From Synergistales bacterium (GTDB lineage: Bacteria > Synergistota > Synergistia > Synergistales > Aminobacteriaceae): a stretch of DNA of 8,363 nucleotides. The translations under genes and the position numbers were made by a program. A model generated the notes under the pieces. The model searched no databases and was not told the DNA's origin. It saw only the letters and a program-made list of their open reading frames with translations. Location: contig BNVG01000088.1 in assembly GCA_025997935.1 (NCBI GenBank), positions 1 to 8,363 on the forward strand, given 5' to 3'. Below, piece after piece: positions 5,778 through 8,363 of the stretch; position 1 is the stretch's first letter; each line of letters starts with the position of its first letter.

Positions 5778-6980
5778 CTATGCCTTTTTCGCGGCGTCCC
5801 AATCCTCCTTCATCTTCTTCAAAATAGAAGGATCTGCGATGGCCAAAAGCCCCATTCGCGCCACGGCGCGAGCGCCGTTTGAAACGCCTCCCTCGACAAA
5901 ACGCCTGTCTCCCATTACCGCCGCGAAATCCCTCGTATGCGCGGCCACTTCCTTATCTATGAAAGAGAGGCTCAGGTGCATAGTGGGGCAACGCCAGCTC
6001 ACGTCCCCCGCGTCCGTGGAACCTCCCCAATGCGGCGTTGGGGAGTAAGGGATGTTCAGCTCATCCAGCGTCTTCATCATCTGGGATTCGACCTCGACGT
6101 TCGGAAGAATCTCGCGGAAGCTCGTCTCGTAATGTCTCCAAGAGACCTCCGTACCCGTGGCGAGAGCCGCGCCGCGCGCGCAATCCAGAGCTTTTTCTAC
6201 AATCGTCTCCAAGTAAGTCCGGCTCGGGGAGCGGAGGTAGAAGCGCCCCTGAGCGAAGTCGGGCACGACGTTGGCCGCCTCCCCGCCCCTTGTTATAACG
6301 CCGTGAATACGCGTCTCGGGACGGACGTGCTGGCGGAGCATGTCGAGCGAGTGAAAGAGTAGCTGAAGCCCGTTGAGCGCGTTAAGCCCCTCCCAGGGCG
6401 CGCTCGCCGCGTGAGAGGAACGCCCCTTGAAGCTGAACTCGAGCGGCACGAGGGCCAAAGAGCGATACACGGGCTTCGTGAGTCCTGACGATGCGTGAGC
6501 CATCATGGCGAAATCCACGTCGTCGAAGACCCCCTTTTCCGACATCCCGACCTTGGCGCCGTTCGTCTCCTCCGCCGGGGTTCCGATGACGCGAATTTCC
6601 CAGTCCGGGATTTTCTCTTTTGCGCCCTCCAAAGCGTCGGCCAAGGCGATGCCGGCCAACAGAGACATCACTCCGTTTGCGTTATGTCCGCAGGCGTGGC
6701 CCACTTCCGGCAGGGCGTCATACTCGGCCATGAAAGCCACCACCGGCCCGCCCGACCCCGATTTACGAACCGCGCTGAACGCGGTCGGCAAGTCCATAGC
6801 CGGGAATTCAACCTTCCATCCCCTCGAGGAGAGAGCCTTGGCCAGCATAGCGCTCGTCTTGAACTCCTCCCCGCCAAGCTCAGGATTGCGAGCTATTTCA
6901 AGCGCCATCTCCACGAAACCCCCAAGCTCCTCCGATACATTATTGTCAATACGTTCTTTCAAATTTTCAAGACACCCCAA
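5778..6980 (-). CDS. M20-family metallopeptidase/amidohydrolase (PM20D2/AbgB-like)
   Basis: This is a ~400-aa cytoplasmic zinc hydrolase expected to act on dipeptides or N-acyl amino acids. The N-terminal RNPELGGEEF (31-40) is typical of the M20D branch. AEYDALPEVGHACGHN (85-100) carries the catalytic Asp and metal ligands, PAEE (135-138) the catalytic and bridging glutamates, and AHASS (161-165) a metal histidine. SSHAA (188-192) and GGEAANVVPD (232-241) mark the lid/dimerisation domain, and AAHTRDF (346-352) the last histidine. The AEYDALP-x-x-GHACGHN form resembles PM20D2, a beta-alanyl-dipeptide hydrolase, and AbgB-type amidohydrolases. It is the first gene of the operon, behind a good promoter. 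The start is uncertain: the frame opens at TTG 6980 with only a GGTGG-like sequence ahead, and an ATG at 7000 is out of frame by one base across a seven-T tract. Confidence 0.87.
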   Translation of the reverse strand: MGCLENLKERIDNNVSEELGGFVEMALEIARNPELGGEEFKTSAMLAKALSSRGWKVEFPAMDLPTAFSAVRKSGSGGPVVAFMAEYDALPEVGHACGHNANGVMSLLAGIALADALEGAKEKIPDWEIRVIGTPAEETNGAKVGMSEKGVFDDVDFAMMAHASSGLTKPVYRSLALVPLEFSFKGRSSHAASAPWEGLNALNGLQLLFHSLDMLRQHVRPETRIHGVITRGGEAANVVPDFAQGRFYLRSPSRTYLETIVEKALDCARGAALATGTEVSWRHYETSFREILPNVEVESQMMKTLDELNIPYSPTPHWGGSTDAGDVSWRCPTMHLSLSFIDKEVAAHTRDFAAVMGDRRFVEGGVSNGARAVARMGLLAIADPSILKKMKEDWDAAKKA

Positions 6981-7038
6981 AAAAACACCACCCGTCCCAT
7001 AAAGTGAAAAAAAATTTAGTAATTACTCAAATAATGAA

Positions 7039-7053
7039 ATAATGGTTCATTAT
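7039..7053. promoter_or_regulatory. candidate operator over the operon promoter
   Basis: ATAATG (7039-7044) and CATTAT (7048-7053) form a perfect 6-bp dyad with a 3-bp centre. It covers the -10 box and likely start point of the leftward operon promoter, where a repressor would act. No regulator gene is present in the window. Confidence 0.35.
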
Positions 7054-7076
7054 AGCATTATTTATTTGTATTTCAA
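7049..7076 (-). promoter_or_regulatory. sigma70-type promoter of the peptidase-transporter-deacylase operon
   Basis: On the minus strand TTGAAA (7071-7076) is 16 bp from a perfect TATAAT (7049-7054), preceded by TG one base away (TGCTATAAT), an extended -10. The leader to the first gene would be about 60 nt. Confidence 0.75.
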
Positions 7077-7115
7077 TTGGTTTTTGATTTTGGGGAAACT
7101 CAAAATGCTTTATCC

Positions 7116-7144
7116 TTGCGCTTTCTTCTCGGAGTTGATACAAT
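7116..7144 (+). promoter_or_regulatory. candidate promoter of the restriction-modification genes
   Basis: TACAAT (7139-7144, 5 of 6 to consensus) has an extended TG (TGATACAAT) and a weak -35, TTGCGC (7116-7121), at 17 bp. It is divergent from the operon promoter, with about 40 bp between their -35 boxes. Confidence 0.4.
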
Positions 7145-7206
7145 CGCCATATAAAACATAGAGGAATACAAATATCTGGTACAACTATGACGAAGGAGAG
7201 AAGAAT

Positions 7207-8076
7207 TTGTTTAGTAGCCTTTTGACTGAAATTGAAAAAGTCGCGCAAAAGGATTTTATATCAGCGACGAAAGACTTGGTTAGTTACATTGACAATGTGG
7301 ATGGATTTAATGACATCCTCGAACAAATTGGAACTATATCTGAATCAATAGACCATGATTCTACCGAGGAAAAACTATTTGCGAAAGCATCGGACGCCGT
7401 CTTAGCGAGGGCTTTTAGAGAAGTAGGATTAAAAGCAACCGTTCTTACAGAACGAGGAGACGCCGCAGATGTACAGGCTGAATCTCCAATTTATGGTTAT
7501 ACGTTGGTAGCCGACGCGAAGGCTTTCCGCATGAGCAGAACAGCTAAAAACCAAAAGGATTTTAAGGTCACAGCTTTGTCCGGGTGGAGAAAAGATGCTG
7601 ACTATGCGGTGCTATGCTCGCCTTATTTTCAGTATCCAAAATCTCAAAGTCAGATTTACGCGCAAAGCATAGACCATGATGTTTGCTTGCTTAGTTGGGA
7701 ACATTTGATTTTTATAGTGAATAACGGCCTCAAGGAATCGATAACACTTAATCTATCTCCACTTTGGAATTTTGCAAAAGATTATTCCCATAAGGTTGTG
7801 GCGGCAAATAGAAAAAGGTGCTTTCTTGATAAATTTAATGAACTTATGTTTGCGACTATCGGGCGCAAAGAAACCGAATTTGGGAAATTGCTTGATGTGC
7901 AAATTGGGAAACTTAAAAAACGTGGTTCTAATGAAATATCGTATTGGAACAATGAGCGGAATAATCTGCGCTCGCTGTCACGAGACGAAGCAATAAAAGA
8001 GTTAATTAAGTCAAAGAAAATCGATGAAAAAATTGCTCAAATCGAGCAGTTTATAAGGGGGTTGTCTTGTGATTGA
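7207..8076 (+). CDS. HindIII-family type II restriction endonuclease
   Basis: This 289-aa protein closely resembles R.HindIII (300 aa) as I recall its sequence: STEEKLFAKASDAVLARAF (52-70), ERGDAADV (82-89), YTLVADAKAFRMSRTAKNQK (98-117) followed by DFKV, WRKDADYAVL (127-136), then FQYPKSQSQIYAQS and LLSWEHL. D103 and K105 in VADAK form the PD-(D/E)XK-like active site, with E82 and D88 as likely further acidic residues. The expected activity is cleavage of double-stranded AAGCTT, inferred by homology and not certain. The start is TTG 7207, supported by AAGGAGAG (7193-7200) directly upstream; an ATG at 7187 is in another frame and soon stops. The gene is markedly AT-richer than the neighbouring operon, consistent with acquisition. 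It overlaps the methyltransferase start by 8 bp. Confidence 0.93.
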   Translation: MFSSLLTEIEKVAQKDFISATKDLVSYIDNVDGFNDILEQIGTISESIDHDSTEEKLFAKASDAVLARAFREVGLKATVLTERGDAADVQAESPIYGYTLVADAKAFRMSRTAKNQKDFKVTALSGWRKDADYAVLCSPYFQYPKSQSQIYAQSIDHDVCLLSWEHLIFIVNNGLKESITLNLSPLWNFAKDYSHKVVAANRKRCFLDKFNELMFATIGRKETEFGKLLDVQIGKLKKRGSNEISYWNNERNNLRSLSRDEAIKELIKSKKIDEKIAQIEQFIRGLSCD

Positions 8077-8248
8077 TACAATGTTGCAGGGGGATTCTCT
8101 TGAAATAATGAAATCCATTCCTGATAATTATGTTCATGCTATCATCTCCGATATCCCTTACGGGATATCTTATGATGATTGGGATGTTCTTCACAACAAT
8201 ACAAACACTGCATTGGGAGGAACATCCACTGCCCAAGCCGAACTTTGA
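8069..8248 (+). pseudogene. N-terminal fragment of the cognate adenine-N6 methyltransferase (M.HindIII-like)
   Basis: GTG 8069 follows AAGGGGGT (8054-8061) and overlaps the end of the endonuclease gene by 8 bp. The 59 codons begin MIDTMLQGDSLEIMKSIPDN and include SDIPYG (27-32), the motif IV (D/N-P-P-Y type) that opens beta-class DNA methyltransferases, then DDWDVLHNNTN (36-46). The enzyme would methylate adenine in the recognition site and protect the host from the adjacent nuclease. Recognisable sequence stops near codon 56 and a TGA follows at 8246. A full enzyme is about 300 aa, so the catalytic and AdoMet-binding parts (FxGxG) are missing. Either the gene is broken by a rearrangement, or the sequence is joined wrongly near 8235-8245. 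ATG 8081 is an alternative start. Confidence 0.8.
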
Positions 8249-8362
8249 CATAAGCAGATCGATAGTTTCACGCTTGATGGTCTCGTTCGTGTAGTATTTG
8301 CGAACCACGGCAAACGGCGCATTGTCTTTCGTGCCGTAGTCAACAAGCCACCACTGCATCTT
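8240..8362 (-). other. possible unrelated coding fragment on the opposite strand at the window edge
   Basis: The minus strand is open from the window edge and reads KMQWWLVDYGTKDNAPF, then AVVRKYYTNETIKRETIDLL and MSKFG, which has the composition of a genuine protein (paired Trp, mixed charged residues). Beyond about 8240 the frame continues only as antisense of the methyltransferase. I do not recognise the protein. It may be the broken end of another gene brought in by a rearrangement, or foreign sequence from an assembly error. Confidence 0.3.
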
Positions 8363-8363
8363 G

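Noticed and set aside
6495..7007. two overlapping ~165-aa plus-strand ORFs opposite the peptidase
   Set aside because: Antisense shadows of the M20 gene, whose catalytic motifs are on the minus strand.
7027..7248. 73-aa minus-strand ORF upstream of the peptidase operon
   Set aside because: It overlaps both divergent promoters and the start of the restriction gene, and has no ribosome binding site or recognisable feature.
7135..8082. TTGATACAAT occurring at 7135-7144 and 8073-8082
   Set aside because: A 10-base match in AT-rich DNA is expected by chance; the second copy lies at the methyltransferase start without a supporting -35 box.

Overview
This window most likely comes from a member of the Synergistota, an anaerobic, amino-acid-fermenting phylum. 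The strongest marker is the C-terminus of the first gene: a Gly/Ser linker, a GGGCNAGFGA-type motif, a hydrophobic helix and a basic KKR tail. That is the layout of the Synergist-CTERM sorting signal. The central operon fits the same assignment, since it pairs a carrier for small organic acids or amino acids with two amidohydrolases. No species can be named from the sequence.

Layout. Positions 1-168 hold a short intergenic repeat and a strong terminator. Positions 169-1833 (minus) encode a secreted, repeat-containing surface protein. Positions 1834-2211 hold the most interesting part of the window: two 28-bp dif-like sites in inverted orientation (2000-2027 and 2147-2174) around 119 bp. Next to them is a standalone FimB/FimE-sized tyrosine recombinase (2212-2781, plus). 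The segment carries a candidate promoter aimed at the surface gene and a minus-strand terminator just behind that promoter. The simplest reading is an invertible promoter switch that turns the surface protein on and off (phase variation), drawn here in the ON orientation. The recombinase appears to have its own fixed promoter, whose -35 box coincides with the 6-bp crossover core of the right-hand site.

Positions 2927-6980 (minus) form a GC-rich three-gene operon. In transcription order it encodes an M20-family metallopeptidase, a YfcC/DcuC-family carrier and a D-aminoacylase-like amidohydrolase. Together they would import and deacylate or hydrolyse N-acylated amino acids or dipeptides. A good promoter with a dyad over its -10 box lies at 7039-7076.

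Positions 7207-8248 (plus) are AT-richer and hold a HindIII-family restriction endonuclease. It overlaps the start of its adenine methyltransferase by 8 bp. The methyltransferase is cut off after 59 codons, and the last ~120 bp look like unrelated coding sequence on the opposite strand. This is either a real rearrangement or an assembly chimera at a contig end.
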